Below are positions 1 to 5,519 of a DNA stretch of 9,379 nucleotides, one piece after another. Position 1 is the first letter of the stretch; each line of letters begins with the position of its first letter. This DNA is from Firmicutes bacterium UBA6418 (GTDB lineage: Bacteria > Bacillota > Clostridia > Peptostreptococcales > Anaerovoracaceae), in NCBI GenBank assembly GCA_002439735.1, contig DJPG01000053.1, positions 287-9,665 on the forward strand, written 5' to 3'. Below the pieces are notes generated by a model, which saw only the letters and a program-made list of their open reading frames with translations, was not told where the DNA came from and did not search any database. The position numbers and the translations under genes are program-made.

Positions 1-1013
1 GTAGAATCGCTAAAACTATCTCCTTTATACACAGCGTACACATGTTCAAGCTCGCTCATATCACAGATAATGAGTTCTTCACTATCATCACCATCAAGGT
101 CACAATAGTACATGCCTACATCTTTGGTCGACTTACCGGCTACATCAGGGGACATCATATTCTCCCTATACACCTCTGCTTTATATCCACGCGTTAGAAA
201 ATCAAAATACCTCACCGCCATATTGGGAAGGCTTGTATCGGAATAAGTCTCTGTATTAGGATCAAGTGAAAAATCATACTCCTCAGGAACATCAGGATCA
301 TAATCCTCAGCATATTCATTATCATCTTCTGTATAATAGATATCTTCATTACCGGTAGAGTTATCGGAGTATGTGTTATTAGTCGCAGGATCCGCAGATA
401 CGCCATCCCAACTATCACTTTCCATAACCCCTGAAGTACCTTTTTTGTCTCTAAATTTTAAGTAAGTGTTAGGGCCACCTTCCGTACCATCGAAAGTCAA
501 CAATACCTTATAGAATATCTCACCGTCTTCTTTAACTCTAAGCTTATAAGTTTTCTCGCTACCAGTGCATTTGTAGGAGCCGGTGTGCGGACTCATAATT
601 CCTTCGTCAACAGTAGCCCACCTAACCTTACTACCAGAAAAACTCATCCATCCGTATAGAAAATCCGCATCATCGTATAGATTAAAGCTTAAATCTCCAA
701 AGGTCATTTTCCACGACCCTTTCTCTCCGGTGAGCGGAGCACTAAGAAACAAGCTGTAAATCACAGCCAAAATGGCTGCAATTATAGCGGACTTGAACGC
801 CGGTTTGAGGATTCGCTTGAGTTCATTTTTGGTATTGGTTGATTCTGCATCGACTTCATCATTCTTATTATCGTTGACAATAGGAATTTTCTCTTCTTGA
901 ACATTTTCGGTATTCTTATCGACAGGCTCAGTGAAGGTCACCTGTGTACCACAGGCAGGGCAAAACTTGCTATCTTCGGAGAGTTTAGCTCCACAATTAG
1001 GACAAAAAGGCAT
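1..1013 (-). CDS. Zinc-ribbon, single-span membrane protein with acidic extracytoplasmic region (3' end outside window)
   Basis: The frame is open from ATG at 1013 to the window edge, giving 337 visible residues and no stop. Residues 4-21 form a short zinc ribbon with Cys4, Cys7, Cys18 and Cys21. A charged linker follows, then one hydrophobic span at about 72-94, preceded by Lys/Arg, so the zinc ribbon should be cytoplasmic and the rest outside. The exterior part begins with a beta-rich stretch (about 97-195), continues with a very acidic Asp/Glu/Tyr-rich linker, and near the visible end has DLDGDDSEEL (305-314). That motif resembles the calcium-binding Asp-rich loops common in Firmicute surface proteins. 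It is the last visible gene of the leftward operon, 11 bases after the DUF2085 gene. Function is unknown; the architecture suggests a membrane-tethered accessory or sensory protein. The gene is real; any role is inference. Confidence 0.88.
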   Translation of the reverse strand, partial: MPFCPNCGAKLSEDSKFCPACGTQVTFTEPVDKNTENVQEEKIPIVNDNKNDEVDAESTNTKNELKRILKPAFKSAIIAAILAVIYSLFLSAPLTGEKGSWKMTFGDLSFNLYDDADFLYGWMSFSGSKVRWATVDEGIMSPHTGSYKCTGSEKTYKLRVKEDGEIFYKVLLTFDGTEGGPNTYLKFRDKKGTSGVMESDSWDGVSADPATNNTYSDNSTGNEDIYYTEDDNEYAEDYDPDVPEEYDFSLDPNTETYSDTSLPNMAVRYFDFLTRGYKAEVYRENMMSPDVAGKSTKDVGMYYCDLDGDDSEELIICDMSELEHVYAVYKGDSFSDS

Positions 1014-1020
1014 ATTTTTA

Positions 1021-1026
1021 CCTCCT
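1021..1026 (-). promoter_or_regulatory. Ribosome binding site overlapping the upstream stop codon
   Basis: On the minus strand AGGAGG lies 7 bases before the ATG at 1013. Its first two bases are the last two of the TAG that ends the DUF2085 gene (1025-1027). Ribosomes ending on that gene therefore sit on the next start, which predicts translational coupling. Confidence 0.85.
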
Positions 1027-1390
1027 AAATTATATTTTGATGTGAGATAAAGGACTTGCAGCCGACAAGCAACCGCAAGAAGAATGTGCATAACGCATAC
1101 CCGCAAAGTGTGCCTGTAATCAGTCTGCGCCAGTTAGTAGATTCCAGAATATTTAAGTATTGCAGAAGCCAGTCAAAAAACATGACGGCACAAAAACTGA
1201 CTAAGATCGCAACAGGTAAAGATAGTATTCTGTACAGGATCAACGCGCTGCACTGCCCGATCAACACACCGGTACAGCGAGCACATACAGGAAATTGACG
1301 CCCGTTGATAAAAAAACTCCGGTCTGGACGCTGGTGGCATCCTGCAAGTTTCCCAAAGCTCATGCAGGAATGGTAGAACTTACTGCTCAC
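1025..1390 (-). CDS. DUF2085 family small membrane protein
   Basis: The product is 121 residues if read from GTG at 1390; an internal ATG at 1363 would give 112. The N-terminal part carries the family signature: CHQRPDRSF (18-26), a Gly-Arg-Gln at 30-32, then CARCTG (36-41). The paired Cys/His residues look like a metal or redox site at the membrane face. About three hydrophobic helices follow (near 41-58, 60-80 and 90-110), with the family's Asp73 and the later Asn-Trp-Arg-Arg / Thr-Gly pattern (86-93). The molecular role of DUF2085 is not established. Only two bases separate its GTG from the stop of the preceding zinc-ribbon gene and no strong Shine-Dalgarno is visible, so translation probably depends on coupling. 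Family call firm, exact start less so. Confidence 0.88.
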   Translation of the reverse strand: MSSKFYHSCMSFGKLAGCHQRPDRSFFINGRQFPVCARCTGVLIGQCSALILYRILSLPVAILVSFCAVMFFDWLLQYLNILESTNWRRLITGTLCGYALCTFFLRLLVGCKSFISHQNII

Positions 1391-1392
1391 GT

Positions 1393-2235
1393 TCAGTCAC
1401 CAAGCCAAGAATTTAACAGTGGGACTCCGAACAGGCCAAGCGCTATCACGATCACGGTAGCGATTGCAATAGAAGATAAGCAGTCCTTCTTCTGTTCAGG
1501 CGTCAGGAAGTTGATTAAAGGTTCTCCCAGTTCTTTTGATATCTCGCTATGAACAGTGGCAAGCCCGAGCGCGGGAACCGCCGCCATAATATACGCAAGG
1601 ATGCCAAAACTAAATAAGTACTTTGCAACAATCAATACAATCGCAGCGGCAACCGCACTTCCATAGATTCCATCAGTTGCAATTTCCCACTTTTTTAACG
1701 CATCGGCAAGGGCGATATGAGCTTTTCCGCATTTTTTGCACACCCACCACAATTCACTTTTCGATTCCACTTTAGAGCCTTTACCGCACAAGCCGCACAA
1801 CAGTCCAAACGGCCCAAGCAAGAGCATACCGCAGCAACCGCTTCCCCAACCATAGCTTTTGTTCGTAACGGTAGTTTCGTTCTTTTGCAGAGGGTGGCAA
1901 TCAGGTTCCCCGCAAAAGGGGCAAACCGTATCGTTACGAGTCTTCGCGGCAGATTCATCCAAGAGTCCCGCCCCAAATGCAAGCGCATCTTTTCCTAAAT
2001 CGTCGTCTGACTTCTGCTCGGGATCTTCGGCCTTGGAAGATAACTCTTGTCCACACTGATGACAGAATTTTGCATCTGCCGTGTTACTCGCACCGCAATT
2101 TTTGCAAATGGGATGTGTCGGATCAACAGGGGGATCTTCCGAATGCTGTACATCGTCCGAGCTCAGTTCTTGACCGCATTGAAAACAGAACTTGGATTCG
2201 TTGGAGTTGTCAGCTCCGCAGTGCTTACATTTCAT
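1393..2235 (-). CDS. Multi-zinc-ribbon integral membrane protein
   Basis: The product has 280 residues. The N-terminus holds two near-identical short zinc ribbons, Cys3/Cys6/Cys17/Cys20 and Cys44/Cys47/Cys58/Cys61, both ending CGQELSS, so they arose by duplication with a 41-residue period. A third cysteine module has CPFC at 105-108 and CKKC at 166-169. A hydrophobic Cys-Gly-rich insert lies between them (about 129-151, with Cys134, Cys135, Cys147 and Cys150), an arrangement reminiscent of LITAF-like membrane-associated zinc ribbons. The C-terminal part has two membrane helices near 190-228 and one at 253-274. A TTG at 2253 is also in frame, but the ribosome binding site lies between it and the ATG at 2235, so the ATG is chosen. 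First gene of the leftward operon. Function unknown; zinc ribbon plus membrane anchor suggests scaffolding or sensing. Confidence 0.87.
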   Translation of the reverse strand: MKCKHCGADNSNESKFCFQCGQELSSDDVQHSEDPPVDPTHPICKNCGASNTADAKFCHQCGQELSSKAEDPEQKSDDDLGKDALAFGAGLLDESAAKTRNDTVCPFCGEPDCHPLQKNETTVTNKSYGWGSGCCGMLLLGPFGLLCGLCGKGSKVESKSELWWVCKKCGKAHIALADALKKWEIATDGIYGSAVAAAIVLIVAKYLFSFGILAYIMAAVPALGLATVHSEISKELGEPLINFLTPEQKKDCLSSIAIATVIVIALGLFGVPLLNSWLGD

Positions 2236-2243
2236 GGTTTTCT

Positions 2244-2250
2244 CTCTCCT
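2244..2250 (-). promoter_or_regulatory. Ribosome binding site deciding the zinc-ribbon gene start
   Basis: AGGAGAG on the minus strand lies 8 bases before ATG 2235. It immediately follows the upstream in-frame TTG codon (2251-2253), which rules that TTG out as the likely start. Confidence 0.75.
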
Positions 2251-2294
2251 CAAAAAATGAAGTATTCTCGGTCTCTTTAATCATCTTTTTTATA

Positions 2295-2323
2295 AGAATA
2301 GCTCATATTTGTGATACTGTCAA
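2295..2323 (-). promoter_or_regulatory. Sigma-A-type promoter of the zinc-ribbon/DUF2085 operon
   Basis: On the minus strand a consensus -35 TTGACA (2318-2323) is followed by a 17-base spacer and -10 TATTCT (2295-2300). Transcription would start near 2288, about 50 bases before the ATG at 2235. This is one of the two best promoters in the window and it supports reading the leftward genes as one transcript. Confidence 0.75.
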
Positions 2324-2327
2324 CAAA
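2308..2327. promoter_or_regulatory. Candidate operator dyad in the divergent promoter region
   Basis: TTTGT (2308-2312) and ACAAA (2323-2327) form an inverted repeat with a 10-base spacer that covers the -35 box of the leftward operon. Looser ATAT/ATAT flanks extend it. The position between an XRE-type gene and its divergent neighbour fits a repressor site, but short AT-rich arms occur by chance and binding is inference. Confidence 0.25.
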
Positions 2328-2362
2328 GAATATGCCAAAGATGATTATGAGAGGGCGACACG

Positions 2363-2611
2363 GTGCGGCTATACACGTTAGACGGCAAATGCAATATCTC
2401 CGGCGAGCGGATTAAGTCTGCACGCACCAAAGCAAAATTGACACAGGATCAGCTTGCGGCAAGGCTGCAAGTAGCAGGCCTGCAAATGGGCCAAATGGCA
2501 ATCAGCAGAATTGAAAGCGGTAAACGCCTTGTCCCTGACTTTGAGCTTCCTATCATTGCGGAAGCATTAAATGTATCGACAGACTGGTTGCTCGGCATAG
2601 AAAAAGGATGA
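2363..2611 (+). CDS. XRE-family helix-turn-helix transcriptional regulator
   Basis: An 82-residue protein consisting of almost nothing but a Cro/CI-type DNA-binding domain (about 12-78). Visible are the first helix (GERIKSARTKAKL), the TQDQLA start of the scaffold helix, the recognition-helix end AISRIESGKR, and the closing LPIIAEALNVSTDWLLG. The turn between helices 2 and 3 is longer than in the textbook motif (VAGLQMGQM), a variant seen in clostridial XRE proteins. No ligand or protease domain is present. The start is GTG at 2363 with GAGAGGG about 7-9 bases upstream. A weak extended -10 (TGTGATACT, 2310-2318) could drive it. It is divergent from the zinc-ribbon operon, so autoregulation and control of that operon are the simplest guess. 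It stops inside the stem of its own terminator. Confidence 0.9.
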   Translation: MRLYTLDGKCNISGERIKSARTKAKLTQDQLAARLQVAGLQMGQMAISRIESGKRLVPDFELPIIAEALNVSTDWLLGIEKG

Positions 2612-2642
2612 CCACTTCCGTTTGAAGTGATCATCCTTTTTT
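2606..2642 (+). terminator. Bidirectional intrinsic terminator after the XRE gene
   Basis: A 13-bp stem (2606-2618 with 2624-2636, one C/A mismatch) and loop CGTTT are followed by six T (2637-2642). Five A precede the stem (2601-2605), so it also works leftward for anything ending at 2641. The stop codon of the XRE gene (2609-2611) is inside the stem. Confidence 0.92.
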
Positions 2643-2799
2643 ATATAAAGCTGAGCGAAATCTTACGAAGCAATAGTCTCGCTGTTTCTGATTCAATGCT
2701 CAAATCTCGTTCATAATCATTCAAGCCTATCTTTTCCCTGTTTAGTTGTTTTTCTTTGCTATTTCGAATAATTATTATTGATATATCGTGAGATAGCAT
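2641..2799 (-). CDS. Possible small leftward gene or 3' remnant, 52 residues
   Basis: ATG at 2799 opens a frame of 52 codons ending in TAA (2641-2643), directly before the leftward side of the bidirectional terminator. Residues from about 13 on are charged and helix-like (for example KEKQLNREK at 15-23, ESETARLLLRK at 36-46), unlike random AT-rich sequence; the first dozen (SIIII) look non-coding. There is no good Shine-Dalgarno. An overlapping frame in the previous phase (2854-2759) also looks coding up to its stop at 2759, so the two may be halves of one frameshifted gene. I do not recognise the family. The terminator immediately downstream is the best argument that a leftward gene ended here. 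Confidence 0.35.
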   Translation of the reverse strand: MLSHDISIIIIRNSKEKQLNREKIGLNDYERDLSIESETARLLLRKISLSFI

Positions 2800-2854
2800 G
2801 CTTTTCCATTATTTCCCCGCAAAGTCGTGCTTCTTCTCGTAATTGGCGTTTCAT
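2759..2854 (-). CDS. Possible 5' half of a broken small gene, 31 residues
   Basis: ATG at 2854 begins a 31-codon frame (MKRQLREEARLC at the start, ending YINNNYSK) that stops at 2759 inside the other small frame. The frame remains open back to about 2872 and includes a Cys-x-x-Cys pair (CKRCYAK), so a truncated Cys-rich protein is possible. It has no ribosome binding site and overlaps the proposed symporter control region, which argues for a relic rather than a working gene. Confidence 0.2.
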   Translation of the reverse strand: MKRQLREEARLCGEIMEKHAISRYINNNYSK

Positions 2855-2869
2855 TTTTGCGTAACAGCG

Positions 2870-2899
2870 TTTACATTTTATTCACAAGCATTGTAACAT
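2870..2899 (+). promoter_or_regulatory. Candidate promoter of the symporter gene
   Basis: TTTACA (2870-2875), an 18-base spacer and TAACAT (2894-2899) would start transcription near 2906, about 60 bases before the ATG at 2969. An alternative is TATATT (2934-2939) as -10 with a poor -35 at 2911-2918. GTAACA occurs at 2861-2866 and 2893-2898, and inverted as TGTTAC at 2911-2916, around the first candidate. Confidence 0.4.
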
Positions 2900-2928
2900 C
2901 TTTTGGCGTGTGTTACCATACAGAAGTC

Positions 2929-2942
2929 GGCAATATATTGCC
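2929..2942. promoter_or_regulatory. Perfect 14-bp palindrome, likely operator of the symporter gene
   Basis: GGCAATATATTGCC reads identically on both strands. It lies 26 bases before the symporter ATG. It is either just inside the transcript of the promoter at 2870-2899 or on top of an alternative -10 (TATATT within it). Both positions suit a repressor. The binding protein cannot be named. Confidence 0.5.
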
Positions 2943-2968
2943 AAATTATGTAAAAGGGAGAAAGAAAC

Positions 2969-4327
2969 ATGAACCAGGCCAATCAGAAGCTGTCCGTCGG
3001 GACAAAGTTAGGTTATGGTATCGGACAATTGGGTTCCGGTCTTGCCTATAACCTGTATTATTACTACTTTATCTACTTCATGACCACGTTCGCAGGCGTG
3101 GCACCGGGCGTCGCCGGTACTATTTCGATGTTCGCCGTTATGTGGGACGCTGTGACCGACCCTATCATTGGTTACTTCAGCGATAAGCTGAAGTTGAAGA
3201 CCGGCACCCGTCGCCCCATGATGATGCGCGCTGCACTTCCTCTCGGCATTACAGTCTATCTGCTCTTTTCCGCTTTCGACTTCACTTCTGACGGTGTGAA
3301 GATCTTCTACTATGTCGTGCTCAACATCTTCTTCTGGATGTTTTTCACAATGTGCGATATCAACCACATCGTCATCGGTCAGGAGCTGACGGAGGACTAC
3401 GACGAAAAAAGCTCTATCCGCGGCTTCTCCTCCGGTTTCCTGTATGCCGGCGAGCTAATCGTTTCGAGCTGCACCATGCTCCTCGTCCGCCGCTGCTCCA
3501 CCGAGCAGGTTGGCTGGGGCATCGTCGCTGCCGTCACCGCTGCGTTCTGCTTCATCTCCTACTTCCTCGCCGGTGCGTGCACCAAGGGCAAGGAGATCAC
3601 CGTGTCCAGGGAAGAGGCCACCGCAAACTCCTTTAAGTTCAAGGATTTCCTCGATTGCTTCACAAACAAGACGTTCGTCATCCTCGTTTTCATCGCACTG
3701 TTTGCCAACTGCATCGTCGGCATCCAGGCTTCCGGCAACATCTACGTGCAGACCTACTTCTACGGACTTGACGAAATGCAGATTGCTCTCATCAACGGCG
3801 TAAAGTGTTTCTATATGATTGTCGTCTCCATGCTCATCGGCTCACTCGCGCGCAAGGTCGACAAGCGCAAGTTCATGATTTTCGGCTTCTTCGCTTACGG
3901 CTTCGGTATGTTCTGCATCCGCATCCTGCCCGCGTCCATCCCTCTGTACTGCTTTGCTCTCTGCTTCTCCGCGCTGGGCAACGCCACATTCTGGACGCTG
4001 ATCTATTCCGTTCTGGCCGATGTAATCACGATCGACTCTCTTGAGACCGGCAACAGCCGCGCCGGCGCGATGACCTCGCTGCTCAGCTGCGTCAACAAGT
4101 TCGGCTGCTCCATCGGCATGTGGCTCGTCGGTATGGGCCTGCAGCTCACTGGTTTTGATGAGACCGTTCTCGTCCAGACCGATGCGGCTGTGTCCGGCAT
4201 CCGCAGCACCTACGGTATCGGTGGTCTTATCTTCGGTCTCATTATCGCGTTCCTCGCCATCCGTTACCCCTACTCTCGCAAAGTTTACAACGCCAAGCTC
4301 GCTGAACTTGAGGGCAAGTCCAAGTAA
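2969..4327 (+). CDS. GPH/MelB-type MFS sugar:cation symporter
   Basis: A 452-residue, 12-helix membrane transporter of the glycoside-pentoside-hexuronide:cation symporter family. It has the family's first-helix start GYGIGQLGSGLAYN (15-28). The helix II motif WDAVTDPIIG (59-68) carries Asp60 and Asp64, matching the cation-site aspartates of MelB. The loop SDKLKLKTGTRRP (71-83) follows, then Asp130 in a helix IV segment (MCDINHIVIGQELTEDYDE). These features indicate Na+ or H+ coupled uptake of a glycoside-like solute; the substrate is not readable. AAGGGAG lies 8 bases before the ATG. The gene stands alone, convergent with the deiminase-family gene, with an operator-like palindrome upstream. 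Its substrate may be related to the RpiR-controlled genes to the right, but that is only proximity. Confidence 0.93.
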   Translation: MNQANQKLSVGTKLGYGIGQLGSGLAYNLYYYYFIYFMTTFAGVAPGVAGTISMFAVMWDAVTDPIIGYFSDKLKLKTGTRRPMMMRAALPLGITVYLLFSAFDFTSDGVKIFYYVVLNIFFWMFFTMCDINHIVIGQELTEDYDEKSSIRGFSSGFLYAGELIVSSCTMLLVRRCSTEQVGWGIVAAVTAAFCFISYFLAGACTKGKEITVSREEATANSFKFKDFLDCFTNKTFVILVFIALFANCIVGIQASGNIYVQTYFYGLDEMQIALINGVKCFYMIVVSMLIGSLARKVDKRKFMIFGFFAYGFGMFCIRILPASIPLYCFALCFSALGNATFWTLIYSVLADVITIDSLETGNSRAGAMTSLLSCVNKFGCSIGMWLVGMGLQLTGFDETVLVQTDAAVSGIRSTYGIGGLIFGLIIAFLAIRYPYSRKVYNAKLAELEGKSK

Positions 4328-4340
4328 GGCCTCAAAAAAA

Positions 4341-4381
4341 GGAAAAGGCCCACCGGAGCATATCCGGCAAGGGCCTTTTCC
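4341..4381 (-). terminator. Intrinsic terminator between convergent genes
   Basis: An 11-bp perfect outer stem (4341-4351 with 4371-4381) continues inside as CCGGA/TCCGG (4353-4357 with 4363-4367). Read leftward it is followed by seven T (A-tract 4334-4340), so it is a strong terminator for the deiminase-family gene. Read rightward no T-run follows directly, so it serves the symporter gene less well. Confidence 0.9.
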
Positions 4382-4404
4382 CTGTCTATGAACTTTTTAC
4401 CTTT

Positions 4405-5499
4405 TTAAGAAACGCTGGGCTCCTGCAGCACCATACTGTGGAAGCCTCCGCCGGAGAGGAATATCTCACGGGCATTCACGCCGATAATCTCCCTGTTTGG
4501 ATAGAACTGTGAGAAGAGCTTGAGCGCTTCCGCATCGTTCGGATCGCCGAACTTCGGGCAGATGAGCGCGCCATTTGGCATGTAAAAGTTGAGGTACGAC
4601 GCGACGAGCATATCCCCCTCCTGACGGGGCAGCGTATGACGGCTGCGGTCAATCCCACTCGCCTCTTCCGCCGTAATGACAAGCGGGCGCGGCAGCGGCA
4701 TCTTGTGGATGACGAGCTTTCGTCCCGCGGCGTCGGTCTCGTTTTCCAGAATTCCGAGTGCCTCGCGCACGATCTCGTACTGCGGATGTCCCGGATCGTC
4801 CGTCCACGAAAGCAGCGCTTCACCGGGACGGATGAAGCAGAACAGGTTGTCGATATGTCCGCGGCCCTCATCCATGTAAAGCCCGCGGTGCAGCCAGATG
4901 GTCTTCTCCACGCCGAGATAACACTTGAGCGTCGATTCCATTTGCTCACGCGTCAGGTGCGGGTTGCGCCCCTCGCTGAGCAGGCACTCCTCTGTCACAA
5001 CGACGGTGCTCTCACCGTCAAAGCGGAACGCACAGCCCTCCAGCACAAATTCCTGCACCTGATAGTAGTCAAACCATTCAAGCTCGCAGATCTTCTGCGC
5101 AATAAGCTCATCGGTGTCCCATGGAAAATACAGTCCCTCCTGCGTCCCGCCGTAGCCGTTGAATGTCCAGTTGATGCCGCGGATCTGCGTGTCGCTGATG
5201 ACGAACGTCGGCCCCGAGTCGCGCAGGAACGCCTCGTTGCTGCTCAGCTCAATCACACGCACAGCGGGGTCGAGACGCTTGCGCGCATTTTCGTACTGGT
5301 CAGCGTTGACGCAGACGGTGACGGGTTCGTAGCGGCTGATGATCTGCGCCAGTTCGCAAACCGTCTTCTGCGCGGGCTTTGCGCCCATGCGCCAGTTATC
5401 CTGCCGCTGGGGCCAGATCATCCAGCAGCCCTTGTGCCAGTGGCTCTCCGCCACAGGGCGGAACCCGTCGTAAGCGGGGAGAGTATGTAAAAGTGCCAT
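4405..5499 (-). CDS. Agmatine deiminase family protein lacking the catalytic cysteine
   Basis: 364 residues, full length for agmatine deiminases (about 360-370), which hydrolyse agmatine to N-carbamoylputrescine and ammonia. Family motifs appear in order: WPQRQDNWR (29-37), RDSGPTFV (93-100), a glutamate-containing LEGCAFRFDGES (153-164, usually EGG...H.DGEG), LLSEGRNPHLT (173-183), GHIDN (214-218) and WTDD (232-235). Asp94, Glu154, His215 and Asp217 match active-site residues. The closing motif, normally GGNIHCITQQ, is here GGGFHSMVLQ (350-359): the nucleophilic Cys is Ser355, codon AGT at 4435-4437. Deiminase activity is therefore doubtful. Second gene of the RpiR operon, 20 bases downstream; AAAGGA lies about 8 bases before the ATG. 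It may be a pseudoenzyme, a divergent paralogue with another reaction, or a point mutation. Confidence 0.92.
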   Translation of the reverse strand: MALLHTLPAYDGFRPVAESHWHKGCWMIWPQRQDNWRMGAKPAQKTVCELAQIISRYEPVTVCVNADQYENARKRLDPAVRVIELSSNEAFLRDSGPTFVISDTQIRGINWTFNGYGGTQEGLYFPWDTDELIAQKICELEWFDYYQVQEFVLEGCAFRFDGESTVVVTEECLLSEGRNPHLTREQMESTLKCYLGVEKTIWLHRGLYMDEGRGHIDNLFCFIRPGEALLSWTDDPGHPQYEIVREALGILENETDAAGRKLVIHKMPLPRPLVITAEEASGIDRSRHTLPRQEGDMLVASYLNFYMPNGALICPKFGDPNDAEALKLFSQFYPNREIIGVNAREIFLSGGGFHSMVLQEPSVS

Positions 5500-5519
5500 C
5501 GCTTCATGTCCTTTCCGAT

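Noticed and set aside
212..418. A 68-codon leftward frame rich in Met, Ile and Leu
   Set aside because: Out of frame within the long zinc-ribbon membrane gene on the same strand; its composition reflects the acidic linker codons read in another phase.
4636..5490. A 284-codon rightward frame opposite the deiminase-family gene
   Set aside because: It is a low-complexity antisense shadow with no family resemblance or ribosome binding site, while the opposite strand has clear family motifs.
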